NCBI RefSeq assembly: GCF_002865645.1
Contig: NW_020194684.1
Coordinates: 3,353,030 to 3,417,029, forward strand
DNA length: 64,000 nt
From: Hyaloscypha bicolor E
Lineage: Eukaryota > Ascomycota > Leotiomycetes > Helotiales > Hyaloscyphaceae
Reading direction: 5' to 3'
Shown here: positions 35,601 to 47,167 of the stretch, one piece after another
Position numbering within the stretch: position 1 is the stretch's first letter
Layout of the letters: the number at the start of each line of letters is the position of its first letter
Position numbers and translations under genes: made by a program
Notes under the pieces: model-generated
Seen by the model: the letters and a program-made list of their open reading frames with translations, nothing else
Told to the model about the DNA's origin: nothing
Database searches by the model: none

Positions 35601-38138
35601 AGTCTATAATAAAGAAATATTTCTAGAGATATATATAAAGCAAATATAAATAAGAGATAAAGATATTAAAGAAGCTAAAATAAAGAAGAATAAATAATAC
35701 CGAGAGGAAAAGAAGTAATTTAATATTACTTACTAAATTTATTTAAAGCCTATTTCCGAAAAAAATCTAATTCTTATATATAATATTAAATTAATAAATT
35801 AAGATAAGTCAAGAAATATAAAGCTACTATATTACTAATTTAGCCTATATAAAGTAAAATATATAAATTAACTAAAAGAATACTATATATTAGAAGAATT
35901 TAATAGTATTATATTTTAAAGAATATATACCGGAAATTAACTTAAGTAATTTATTAAAAAAAAATAGATTCTAGTATTTTTCTAAAAATAAAGTTAATAA
36001 TAAATATATATTTATAAATAAATATTTCAAAATAAATATAGAATTAAAAAAGGAAGTAGTTATAGAATACTATAAGTAAAATAGTACTTAGAAAATTAAG
36101 AAAGCTACTAGTATTATTATATATATTTTAGAATTACCGGAATTAGAAAAAGTAAAAATATATTTCTTTTATAAAAAACTAGAAGAAAGCATCTAATAAT
36201 AGAAGCTTTTCTTAACCTAAAATAAAGTTTATTACCTTTAATTCTTTATATATCTTTTAATTTTTTCTTTTAACTATTATTTATAATCTTTAAAGAATAT
36301 TATTATTAAACTATTATTCTAGAAATTAAATAAGCTTTACTATTACTTATTTCCTATTATTATCTAATTATTATTATTAGATAGTATTTTTAATATATGA
36401 AATTCTATTACTAGATCTTAGAAATCAAATATAAAGTATTTCTTTTAGTATAAAATTAAATAGGGAATTAAGAGGTTACTTTATAGACTCTTAATTCCGA
36501 ACTATAATAATAGATAGTAACTATATTTGAAGATAGGAAAAGAAGAGAAAAAGAAAAAGAGCCTTTTATATATATCTTACTAAACTAGAAATCTTTTAAA
36601 AGCTTTACTTATTCTTTTATCTAGCTATTCTTATAGCTTATACTAGTCTAAAGCTTAACTATAATATTTATAAATCTCGATTTTAACTTAAACTACTATT
36701 ATAAGTTTCCTTATAATATTCAAATAAACTTTCTAATTAGAAGTTATATATAGATAAAATAGCCGAATTAGAAGCCTTATAAGAGGAAAGGAAAACCTTA
36801 TTAAATCTAATAGTTATTTCTAAAAGTATTTAATAATATATAATTCTGGGAATTTCTTAGATATTAGATAAACTATATCTGCCTATTTAAAGCCTATCTT
36901 ATACTAGAAAACTCACTTCTTTTTTTATATATTTATAGCTATATTTAAGGTATATATTATAGCTACTTTAAAAGTATATATTAAGGCTTAGTTAGTATAT
37001 TATATATTTCTACTTTTATAGAGAACTTCTTCTATATAGAACCTTTTCTCTAACTATAATACTATTTTATTACCGGAAACCGGTTATTTCTTTAAAAAGC
37101 TAATATAATTTACTAATTCTTATTATTAATATATTTCTTACTATTAAATATTATCTAAATAATTCCTATATCCTTAATACTAATTCGAAATACTTAATTC
37201 TTCTATATTCTATATTAACTTTAATATTAATTATTTTAAACTTAATAATAGTATTATAAATTCTATTTATACTATTTTATAATTCTTATTTCTATATACT
37301 TTAATATCTTTAGTATTAATTTTATAAATATAAATATTACTTTAAAGTTCTAACTAACTAAATAGTTTTATATTATATAAAGTCGACTTTAATAAGTACT
37401 AAATAAATATAATTAGCCTTTAGAAAAAATACGAATTAGTTTTAGAAAAAGTAATACCTTATTCTAAATTATTTCTTAATTCTATTATTTTAACTTCTTT
37501 TTTATTAATACTTACTTTATATTTTCCTAATATCTTTAGTATACTTATATATCTTATCTTTTATATATTTCCTATATTATTTCTTTTCTTTTATATTATT
37601 TTTTAAATTAATAGAAATATTTTTAAATAAATAAGGAATTAGAATATACTTATATTATAAATTTTTTATTATTTTCTTTTATATTCTAATATTTTAAATA
37701 TTATTACTATATTTATATTTCTATTATATTACCTTCTTATTTCTTTATTATTACTATTTAGTTTAATCTGCCTTAATTATTTCTTTAATTATATTTTCTT
37801 AGATATATATATTTATATTCTTTTCTATAATAGAAGCCTAACTCTATATTTTATCTTTTATAATTATTTCTAATTTATAACTATATTATCTTAAATATAT
37901 CTAATTATTATATCTATTTTCTCTATTATATATATTACTATTTTAGCTTTATTTTCTTATTAGAAAAAAAGAAAAACTTGAATATATATAATACCTTTAT
38001 ATAATTTAAAACTATTCTAATTTATTCTTTATTTTAGAATATATTTAAAAGAAATCCTTATAACCTTAAGAACCTTTAACTTTATAATCTATAACTATTA
38101 TACTAATAATATCTTTATAACTTATTAAGAATAATAAA

Positions 38139-40871
38139 ATAGCTGAAGTATAGATTCCTTAAGCTAGTAAAGTATAGTAGCTAGTTCTTATAAGCTATAA
38201 TATTATTAAAAGCCTATAGATTAATAGTATTAAAGTTTAGAGTATTAAAGAAGCTTAGGTAGTTATAAAAGGCCTATTAATAATAGAAAAGATAGCTATA
38301 ATTACCGAATTTAATATAAATATTCTAGATAAGCTAAGCGGTATATATAATAAGCTCTTAAAGTAGAAAACCTTTATTAGAAATAGAACTAAACTAGAAT
38401 TAACTAAGGAGAAGCTAAAGAACTACTAAGCTAATAATAGGGAATTTGAGAATATTATTAAAGGCATTTCTAAAGGCAGATAAGAGAAATTTAATAAGAT
38501 TAAAACTATAGTAAACGGTTTTAATATTAAGAGTTAGAATAGAATTATACTATATAGTAAAGCTTTTAGCTAATATATTAATAATATCTGTAATAACCTT
38601 AGTAAAAATATTTATAAGAAATTATATTTTCTTTTTAAGATAAAAGCTTTAGTATATAAAGCTATTTAGTTAATTAATAAAGCTACTTTAGAGTATATTA
38701 AGGATAAGAAGTATTAAAATACTAGTATATTTACTAAATCAGATATTATTAAGGTACTTAAGTATATTAAAGCTATTTCGGAACCTAGAGAATTAGAGTT
38801 TAAGCTACTATTAGCTAATAATCTTAAAGCTAGATAGTATATCTTTAATACTTCCGGAATTCTAATTAAGGGAATTTATAGTAATAAGCCTTTTCCTACT
38901 TTCCGAAATAAGCCTAAAAAATAGGGCCCTATTATAATTTCTGCTTTAACTTAACTAGATCTAGCTAAGAAAAATAAAGCTAATTTAATAGAGCCTAATA
39001 GAAAAACTACTAGTAAAGCTAGTAGAACTAGTATAACTAGATAAGAAGAATCTAGTAAGAATAAAAAGTAAGCTAAGCCTAAAACTTCTAATAAATAGCA
39101 GAGATCTAAGTACTAGACTAAGTATAAGATTAGTAAAATAAAGGAAAGTAAGAAGAAATCCTTTATTCTAAAGAGAAAGATATTATCTAGAAAGATACTT
39201 ATAATTATATTTAGAATTAAGAAGCAGAAGATTAAGAATATTAAGTCCAGAAAACTTAATAAAGGCATTTAGTATACCTATAAGATACTAGCTAAATAGA
39301 AGTTAATATTTGCTTAGTAAAATAAGTATATTTTTAAGAAAATATATAGTAGTATTTTAGAATCTATTTATAAGCGAGAATATTATAGAGTTAATAATAA
39401 ATTTCTTAAAGCTCCTTATATAATATATATTTAGTAACTTACTAATACTTTCTTTATTAATATATAAGAGATTAAAGACGCTCTAAAGCTAGTTACTAAG
39501 ATCTATAAAGTTACTAAAAGCAAGAAGTATATTTTTATTATTTGGGTAAATAAGAAAATACGGGAATTCTTTTTTAAGAACTAGAAAATTAAGAAGTATA
39601 AATATAAGTATTATATTTCTGATTAATTCCGCTCTAATTTATAGCTCTAATTCAATATTATAGTTTCTATTTCTGAGTCTAGTATTACTAATCTGGATAT
39701 AAATAGCTATATTTATAAGAAGAATTACCTAAAGTAAATTAAGAAGCTTAATATTTAAGAGCTTTTAATAAAAGAGATAGAGATACTATAGTTCTATTTC
39801 TAAAAAGATAATATATTAATATATAGAGATTTTAGTAATAGCTACTTTACTTTAGCCTCTTAATTCTTAATAGCAGATCTATTAATATAGCTCGGATTTT
39901 ATAAGGTATTAAGCAAGTATTCTATTTATTTAGTTACTTACTTTTAGCTAGTTTAATACTTTACTTCTAGAAATATTAATTATAATTAGTATAAAGGTAA
40001 TACTAAAGATCTAGCTATTACTAAAGCTTTAAGTAGCGAATTCTACTTTAATAAAAAGTATTAGAATATTAGCTATATTTTTCTTATAGACTATAAGAAG
40101 GCTATTATCTTTAATAAGAAGTTATTTAAAGATATTAATTACTTCTCTATTTCTAATAAATTTAAGCTGGAAGTAGCTAAGGAAATAGGCAAGTATTTAC
40201 TAAAGGCGGCAGAAGAAAAGACTCCGAATATAATCTATTTAACTAGATAAATAAATGCCTTTAGCTAGATAATCTATAAGTCTGGAATTATAGAAAAGTA
40301 TTAATTTTCGAATAATATATAAGTTAAAAGATAGCTTAATAATAATTTACTACTTAATAGGCCTTTTATTATAGTTCTAATAAGTCTAGTTATTATTAAG
40401 AATAGAATATATAAAATTAGAATCTTCTATAAGGTTATTAAAGCTTTTTATCTAAAGCTTTCTTCTTTTACTAAAAGTCGATTTAAGAATATTATAGATA
40501 ATACGAAATTTAAAAGAACTATTTATTTAAAGTATATTAGTATAATTTATAATATAATTCGCTATAATAAGCCTCTTTAATATCTAGTAATAAAAGCGGA
40601 AATTAAGTAATAGTTAAAGGCAGATACTAATTAATATAGAAAACTATATTGGATTTAGTATAAGAATATAACTAAGCGGGTTTGAATTACTTTTAAATAA
40701 GTTCGGAAGTATAAAATAAGACTATTTAAGAGTAATAAGTCTTATTTTAGATATATAGAGGAGAAATTAAATTAACTAATAAAGGAGGATCTTAAATATT
40801 TCGTTATTTTGGACTCTAAGTAGGAATTTTCTATTATTTTTAGTATTTAGAAAACAAGTATAAATAAATAA
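38139..40871 (+). pseudogene. Y1 ORF2: unrecognised 911-codon frame downstream of pol
   Basis: In one + frame from ATA at 38139 (the partner copy has ATG) to TAA at 40869-40871 the only interruptions are TAG/TAA at likely former Gln or Trp codons. The N-terminal third is helical and Lys/Glu/Leu-rich (KLKNYQANNREFENIIKGIS). The middle is strongly basic (about 39.0-39.25 kb, many KK/RK/KR). The C-terminal half is Tyr/Ile/Lys-rich (YLKYISIIYNIIRYNKPLQY). There are no obvious membrane spans or signal peptide and I do not recognise the family. It sits after integrase and ends at the polypurine tract, an env-like position, though nothing in it resembles an envelope protein. Confidence 0.65.
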
Positions 40872-40881
40872 GGGGTCAGAT

Positions 40882-41183
40882 ATAATATAGCAGGCTATAC
40901 TTATTAAAAATTATATTATTTTAGCGGTTTTGAGATTTAGGTTATATAGTAAAGGCTATAGCCTTTTATATATAACTTGCAGAAATTATATAAGAAAGCT
41001 GGTTTTTCTATAGACTTAGAGAATAATTCTTTATAAGTATTTAATTAATTAAGCTTTTATATATTATATACTATTTATACTTTACTATTTATACTTTTAA
41101 TTTGTTATTTTGCTATTAAGTTACGTTTTGCGCTCTAGTATACTTTATATAGGTTTTTGTCTTATTATAGTTTCCTTCCTATA
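40882..41183 (+). repeat. 3' LTR of Y1
   Basis: 302 bp, same orientation as 7979-8280. It is preceded by AATAAGGGGTCAGA, the likely polypurine tract, and followed by the target duplication ATAGT. The palindrome AAAGGCTATAGCCTTT is at 40951-40966. Confidence 0.9.
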
Positions 41184-41359
41184 ATAGTTATATAATATAG
41201 CTAGGGTATTTTCTAAGAAAGCGGCAGATAAGCTTCTCTAGTCTTAATTCTTTAACTATAAACTCCGTTTTAATAGACTAAATCCCTTAATAAAGATAGC
41301 TTATCTCTATAAAATAAGCTCTAGTAAACTTGAAAAAATAAGAGAGTATTTTATTAAGA

Positions 41360-44200
41360 ACCTAAAAAAGAGTTTTATTAAGCCATCCGAATTTCTCTTC
41401 TTATTACTAGTTTTATTTATTAAAAAGAAAGATAATAGCCTATAATTTTATATTAACTATTAATAGCTAAATACTATAATAAAAAAGAACCGCTATCTTT
41501 TATTACTTATTACTAAGACTTTTAATTAATTAGCCGAATTATTAGTATTTACTAAATTAAATATTTAATATACTTTTAATTAAATTTATATAGAATTAGC
41601 TTCTATAGTATAGGCAGCTTTTAGAATAAAATATGGATTCTTTAAACCGGTAGTTCTACTCTTTAGGCTCTATAATAGTCTAGTAATCTTCTAGTAATAT
41701 ATTAATACTATTCTAATAAATTATTTAAATAACTTTTATTTAGCCTATATTAATAATATACTAATCTTTTCTAAGAATAAAAAGAAGTATTAATAGTATA
41801 TTAGAATGGTTCTATAGAAGCTCTAGAATACCGGATTATAAGTTAATATTTATAAATATAAATTTAAAGTTTTTAAAATAATATTTTTAGGATTTATTAT
41901 CTTAAATTAAGATATATAGATAGACTTTACTAAAACCTCTATTATCCGAAACTAGTACCGACCTATAATAAAAAGAGAGATATAGTTATTTTTGGGTTTC
42001 TATAACTTCTACTATAGGTTTATTTAAGCCTATAGATATATCTTCTGCTTTCTGAACTATTTAACTAAAAAGAATACTTTACTAAAGTTTATACTTAATA
42101 AAATCCAGCTAAATGCCTTTAATTAGTTTAAAGATCTACTTCTGTCCGCTTTTATACTTCTCTATTTCAAATATAATAGGAAAACCCGCCTAAAAACCGA
42201 CTATTCGGATCTAGCTACTATAGATATACTCTCTTAAAAAAGCCTAGAGAATAGATAATAGTATCCGGTCTTATTTTACTTTAAAGCTTTTTAAGGAGCC
42301 AAAAGCTACTATAAAGTTTATAATAAGAAATTTCTTATTATTATCTAAAAACTCCGAAAATAGTAGGTAGAACTAATTAGCTTACCTAATTTTCTAATTA
42401 TTACCGACTATAAAGCTTTTAAATATTTCGGTACTAAAAGACTCTTAAATAAATAATAAATCTAATAGATAGATTTTCTATTAGAATTCTATTACTAGAT
42501 TATTTATTAGCCAAATAAAGATAATATTATTACTAATATTTTATTTCAAAAGAATAAGCTTATACTAATCTAGAAATAGACTAAAGAAATTAAAAGAACT
42601 AGATAAGTTATTCTATTAGATCTAATTCTCGCTTCTACTAAAATAATAAATATAGCTTATACTTTTACCGAGATAGAAGAAATAGACGAGCTATTTATTA
42701 TAGTTAAAGTTCTATAAGCTAATTAGATAGATTTAGCTCTAGAGAATAAATATAGGAAAGCCCAGAAAAATATAGATCTATAAGAAATATTAAATAGCTA
42801 TATATTTTATAATAAAAGGCTTATTATACCGGACAGATATAATAATCTATAAACTAAACTTCTATAATAACTATTATATATTTCAGTTAAAATAAAATAA
42901 AAATTCTAGTTTAGAAACTCTACTAGTAGCTTATTTTTTCTATAGATATTAACTGCTTTATAGCAAATTACTATAAATATTAAAGGTCTTATAAACTAAG
43001 AAATAAAATATTAGGCCTATTATATCTATTACCGGTTCCTCTAAGAATATAGGATAATTTATCTATAGACTTCTATATTTCTAGCTCTATAAGTAAGAAA
43101 TATAATAATATATTTATTATAATTAATTAATTATTCAAATAATATATAAGTCTACTAATAACTAAAAATACTATAGCTAGAACTACTATTGGCCTATTCT
43201 ACTATTATATCTAGTAATTCCGAGATTCTTCTCTTACTATTATAAGTAATTGAGAATTCTAGTTTATTTCAGACTTTATAAATAAACTATTAAGATTAAT
43301 TAGAATTAAGCTAAAGCTCTTAATTATAAAATATACTTAAACTAATAGATAAATAGAAATTATTAATTACTTTTAGAATAATTAGGCAGATTTACTTCTA
43401 GTATTTAATATTATAGGCACTGCCTGCCTATATAAATTAACCGGCTTATTTCCTTTAATAATTAACTATAGATATAAATTCAGGCTAAACTTTAACTAAA
43501 TACTACTAATAATAGAGTTTAAAATACTAAGAGAGAAATTTAATCGGGAAGAAATATAATAGTAGGCTAAAAGAATTAATATTACTATTAATTACGCCCG
43601 AAAATATATAGTAATAGCTTAAAAGTATTAAGCCAAATAAACTAATAAGAAATAGCGAGAATTAGATTTTAGTCCAGAAAATATAGTCTATATAATTAAA
43701 AAGATATAGAAAATAGACTATTTGTCTAATAAATTAAACTATTTCTTTATTAGACTATTTAAGATTAATAAAATAGTTAGTTATTTATATTAATTAGATC
43801 TTCTTCTATTATATAAGATTTGGCCAATTTTCTATATAAATAGACTTTATAAGAATTCTACTAATCTACTATCTGGCTAGACTAATAAAGAGCCTAGTTC
43901 TACTAAAGTTAATAGTAAACTTAAATAGGAAGTCAAAAAGATTCTTTCTTTTAAAATATTTTATAGTAAGCTTTATTATAAGATTAAATAGAAGAAATAA
44001 AATATAGATAATAAATAGTATCTTATATTAAACTTTAAAAACTTAGTATTTAAACTATATAAATTCTATAAATAGAACCTTAATAAAACAGGATCTTCTA
44101 TTTGGCTAAATAAAGGAATTCGGTATACTAAAGAGAATAAGTTTAATAAAAACTATTCAGATAATAATAAATCTCGATAATAAGGCCTTTATAATTAAAG
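41360..44200 (+). pseudogene. pol region of element O: RT, RNase H, integrase remnants
   Basis: The + strand reads FIKPSEFLFLLLVLFIKKKD, then YINYQQLN, TKLNI, AAFRIKYGFFKPVVLLFRLY and AYINNILIFSKNKKKY. This is the Ty3/gypsy reverse transcriptase series; the catalytic pair reads NN at about 41,755 where the family has DD, exactly the change RIP makes in a TGA.. context. RNase H follows (FKAFQGAKSYYKVYNKKFL, about 42.28 kb), then an integrase-like stretch (about 42.9-43.7 kb). Numerous TAG/TAA codons interrupt it. The gag and pol halves are separated by the 33-kb Y1 insertion at 7979. Confidence 0.8.
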
Positions 44201-44772
44201 AAAAAAAGAAAAATCTAGATATTTCCCGGATTTTATCTAAACTCTAGTATATTTCTTTTATTCTATTATATTAGTATCTACTTTCTTTTCTAGAAATCTA
44301 GGCAAAATATCTTCCTTTATTATACTAGATTATATTTTGCTATTTAGATAAATTACAAAAAAAAAGTAAATTCTTAAAGCTAAGCTAAAGGTAAATACTT
44401 GCTTATATTAGTTTGAAATATTATTAAAAATCGAGGGAAATCTTTCTAATTACTTTAACCTTTATAATCTTAACTATTTATACTACTACTACTACTTTAA
44501 TAGAACTATTAATAAAGATAAAATAGATAAGAAATTCCGGTAATATATTATCTATAGCCGGACCAAATAAGGCTACTTACCAGATCCTGGATAATTTAAA
44601 TAGTAGTAGTAGTATCTCAAGTTTAGTAACTATTACTATTATTAATATAACTATTAGTCAAACTATCTTTATAGACAAAAATAGTAACTTTCTTATCTAA
44701 GAATAAATTAATATATAGAATATAGCCTATATTACTTTTAAAAATATATCTGAAATTACTATAAAGAATATT

Positions 44773-45672
44773 TTGGTAGAATATTCTAAGAATAACGAAA
44801 TAGAGGTTTTAATTACTAGTAATAATAAATCTAATAGTTTAATAGGCGGAATAAACGGTATTAATAAGAACTTCCTTATTAATCTTATAGAGCTAAATAC
44901 TAAGAAAATTAAAAAGAGTAAGGCCAGCTCGTTTAAGAAGTATAAGGCATTGAATAATAGCGAGAATTCCGATAATAAAAAGACTAAAGACAGAAAGACT
45001 TCTAGTAATAAAGGAAACTTTAACTATAATAAAGGTAGCTAAACTAGTATTAAGACGTCTATTATAACCAGAAGATATATAGTACTAAATAGTAGTTATT
45101 ATATAAAGCGCTAGTCTGAAACTAAAAGCTAGTAAATAATTCTGAAGGCCGAATTAAAGAAGTAATGCCCTATAGATATTAATAAATTAGTATATAATAC
45201 TATTTAGAAAGTCGGAAAATTCTTTAGAAGCTTTTATAAGATTAAAATTATATAGCTTAAGGCTCGGGAATTCGACGATAAAATAGCTTAAATAGCCGCC
45301 CTTAATATATAAGTCTCTATTATAGAGGAATAACTTGAGAATATATATATTAAGCTTAAAAAGGCCTAGAAGTTAATTAAGCAGCTCAGAAACGGTATAA
45401 TCAAGCTAAATATTACTATTCCAACTAAGAAGAAAGGCAAGTAAGCTGCTATATTAAAGCCTGTATTAACGGATGAACTTGATCTGCTATCCCCATTCGA
45501 AGACCGCCCGATAATAATAGTTCCAATATTGGCTATAGCCTATATAGCACTTCCAGACTATATTATCGATATAGGTGCAGATATAATGCGAGTAACGGAT
45601 ACTGAGAACTGGCCGGAAACGTACTAGGAACTGGGTTATTCTGGCGGAGTCAAGACTACACTTCGATTATAA
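44773..45672 (+). pseudogene. Unassigned reading frame downstream of integrase in element O
   Basis: A single + frame runs from 44773 (possibly further upstream) to TAA at 45670-45672, interrupted only by TAG/TAA codons of the kind RIP makes from Gln codons; the first 89 codons are uninterrupted. It has a Lys/Ser/Asn-rich part (SKASSFKKYKALNNSENSDN), a Leu/Lys/Glu heptad-like stretch likely to be coiled coil (EEQLENIYIKLKKAQKLIKQ) and a hydrophobic C-terminal part (RPIIIVPILAIAYIALPDYI). I do not recognise the family. It lies after integrase and before the polypurine tract, where gypsy elements normally have only the pol C-terminus, so it could be the end of pol or an extra gene. Confidence 0.5.
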
Positions 45673-45795
45673 GTAAGCTATAGGAATTAGACGGAATGGG
45701 GTTAATGGCCGTTATTTCCTCTTTTTTCTTTTCTATACTGCGGCTGAATAATTCCCTAAATAAGGGCATTTAGACCTCTCTTTAGGGGGGGGTAA

Positions 45796-46001
45796 TGTGA
45801 CGGCTGGCGTAAGGGTATAATCTGCCAAGGACAGGATATTGGAAATAGGCATAAAACGAAGCTAAGCCGGAATTGCTTGGACGGAACAATACTAAAGGTC
45901 GAGGCATCCTCCCTACTTTATTCTATAGCTTAGTATTTTCCAATAATATGAGATTCTTTGAACTTTGAGCCTTCGACTATTGCATTAATCCCGCCGTTAC
46001 A
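45796..46001 (+). repeat. 3' LTR of element O
   Basis: It begins TGTGACGGCTGG directly after a G-rich polypurine tract and ends CCGCCGTTACA before the target duplication GTCCT. It keeps the canonical TG...CA ends that the 5' copy has partly lost. Confidence 0.93.
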
Positions 46002-46006
46002 GTCCT

Positions 46007-46515
46007 AAATTCTTTAGCAATATATGGCTTAATATAAGAGAGTATATTAGAAGGTTTTTTGCATTATTATAATAATATTTCTTATTAAATTTTCTTTGGA
46101 ATAAGAATTAGTGACTTGCATTTAGTGGGGTAATAAGCCTGAATTTAGGTACCTAATTCTTGGGGCAAAGAATCGCTTATATTATATAAATATTCAATTA
46201 TAATTTAAATAATACTCGATTTTTCAATTATAAAAGCTCGTATATTAATCGAATTCGCTATTATATAGTGAACCTTATGCCTCTTTTTAATTAGCTAGCT
46301 ACTTCTTGTCTCACTAATAAACGCTATCTTGCCTTTGCATCTTATACCTTTGGTTTTGCTCCATTAATTTGATCCCTAAGGGTTTCGTATGCAATTCCAT
46401 GCTCTCTCGCGTATTTCCCAATGGATTTAGTCTTCTTGTAATCGAGATATCGTTATGAGCCGTCTATAATCGCACGCTCCCTGAGAGCTCGTTGGGATGG
46501 TCCGCGAATTCGGTA
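46007..46515 (-). pseudogene. Truncated pogo/Fot1 transposase N-terminus (HTH-psq + start of CENP-B HTH)
   Basis: Read from about 46515 downward the minus strand gives YRIRGPSQRALRERAIID, then YLDYKKTKSIGKYAREHGI, AYETLRDQINGAKPKV and DAKARQRLLVRQEVA, with stops at former Gln codons. This matches the psq-type helix-turn-helix followed by the CENP-B-type domain of fungal pogo/Fot1 transposases. The sequence becomes AT-rich towards 46007 and breaks at the insertion site of LTR element O. The DDE catalytic part is missing. An ATG (MSIKKNHHTEF) lies upstream in another frame, so an indel probably separates the start from the HTH. Confidence 0.7.
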
Positions 46516-46665
46516 TGGTGATTTTTCTTTATAGACATGCTGAGGGGCCAAAAAGGCTTTAGAAAACAGTTGATTTGATAGTAAAATATTATGTGGGTGT
46601 TGAATTATGATTTTTTGGGAAACAGCGATTTTGGGCGGTTGGGTGGTCTGGGCGGTTGGCCAGTG

Positions 46666-47167
46666 AAACCTTCTAGTGCCTCATGACCCCCGAAAAGCCC
46701 GAACGCCCTCCAGATTCATCGAGTACCATATTCCCCCCATGCTAGGTTGCACTGTACGCCTCACCCCTATATAAAATGACTCTGTATTCATGTCTCTCTT
46801 TCAGGTGTGTCAGTAAGGATTTCATGTGCCAGATTCCATCGCATTTTGGCCTCGAAATGTCGCTTGGCTCATCAATTTCCCCAGTAAGCTCACTGCTCTA
46901 AAGGCAATCCTTGCAAAATAAGAAGTACGATTGAACTTTAAAGTGTTTACGGTGGGCACTGATCGCGAGGTTGAGCATCCAGCCAACAGGAGCGAATCAA
47001 TCGAGCACGAGCTTGCTCCGAATCCATCACCCCGTGTTCGCTCAGGACACGCGTCACACCTTCGTTTTAGCACTGCCTTTCTTTCAAGAACACCTTCACC
47101 AGAACAGCTACAATCCTGCCTTTTAAAATAAATGTAGTGTTCATGGCGAAGTTCTCATAAACCAAAG
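46666..47167. promoter_or_regulatory. Upstream region with TATA box of the six-TM protein gene
   Basis: Normal composition resumes after the transposon TIR. TATATAAA is at 46768-46775, about 390 bp before the ATG at 47168, leaving room for a 5' UTR. Short frames on both strands in 46822-47131 show no domain. Confidence 0.4.

Larger units (their letters stand above)
7979..41183 (+). mobile_element. Ty3/gypsy element Y, copy Y1 (13.1 kb without the nested Y2)
   Basis: The 302-bp LTRs at 7979-8280 and 40882-41183 are direct repeats, flanked by ATAGT (7974-7978 and 41184-41188). The internal sequence is 8281-11266 joined to 31336-40881, about 12.5 kb. The first part and the start of the second hold a long degraded gag/protease-like region (e.g. 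LGKKEKRKLANRDLY near 10.8 kb). RT, RNase H and integrase follow at about 33.0-35.6 kb, then about 2.5 kb without a recognised frame, then ORF2 (38139-40871). A purine-rich tract lies just before the 3' LTR. At 13.1 kb it is long for a fungal gypsy element. LTR ends read TA where TG/CA is expected, so boundaries carry 1-2 bp of uncertainty. Confidence 0.9.
4365..46001 (+). mobile_element. Ty3/gypsy LTR retrotransposon O (host of the inner nest)
   Basis: Two 206-bp direct repeats (4365-4570 and 45796-46001) run TGT..ATA and TGT..ACA, and are flanked by the 5-bp duplication GTCCT (4360-4364 and 46002-46006). A polypurine tract of eight Gs (about 45785-45792) precedes the right LTR, which fixes the + orientation. 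Excluding inner insertions the element is about 8 kb: gag at about 5.1-6.7 kb, RT-RNase H-integrase at about 41.36-44.2 kb, and a further reading frame at 44.77-45.67 kb. The RT-before-integrase order and motifs make it Ty3/gypsy. RIP has destroyed nearly all frames. The 3' terminal ~600 bp and both LTRs are clearly less mutated than the middle. Confidence 0.9.
4095..46665 (-). mobile_element. pogo/Fot1-type DNA transposon remnant, outermost layer of the nest (T)
   Basis: Left end CACTAGCCAACCGCTCAAAC (4095 on) and the reverse complement of the right end, CACTGGCCAACCGCCCAGAC (ending 46665), are matching inverted repeats of about 40 bp. The only unique T sequence is 4095-4364 and 46002-46665, about 0.93 kb, with a transposase N-terminus at the right end read on the minus strand. 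The rest of the span is later insertions, starting with LTR element O, whose GTCCT target duplication falls inside T. Too little sequence remains for a full transposase, so T is internally deleted. I cannot define a clean TA duplication: TA sits two bases outside the left TIR but there is none at the right. Confidence 0.7.

Noticed and set aside
4095..46665. CRISPR array or bacterial-type repeat system
   Set aside because: Eukaryotic context; the repeats are LTRs, TIRs and palindromes without regular spacers.
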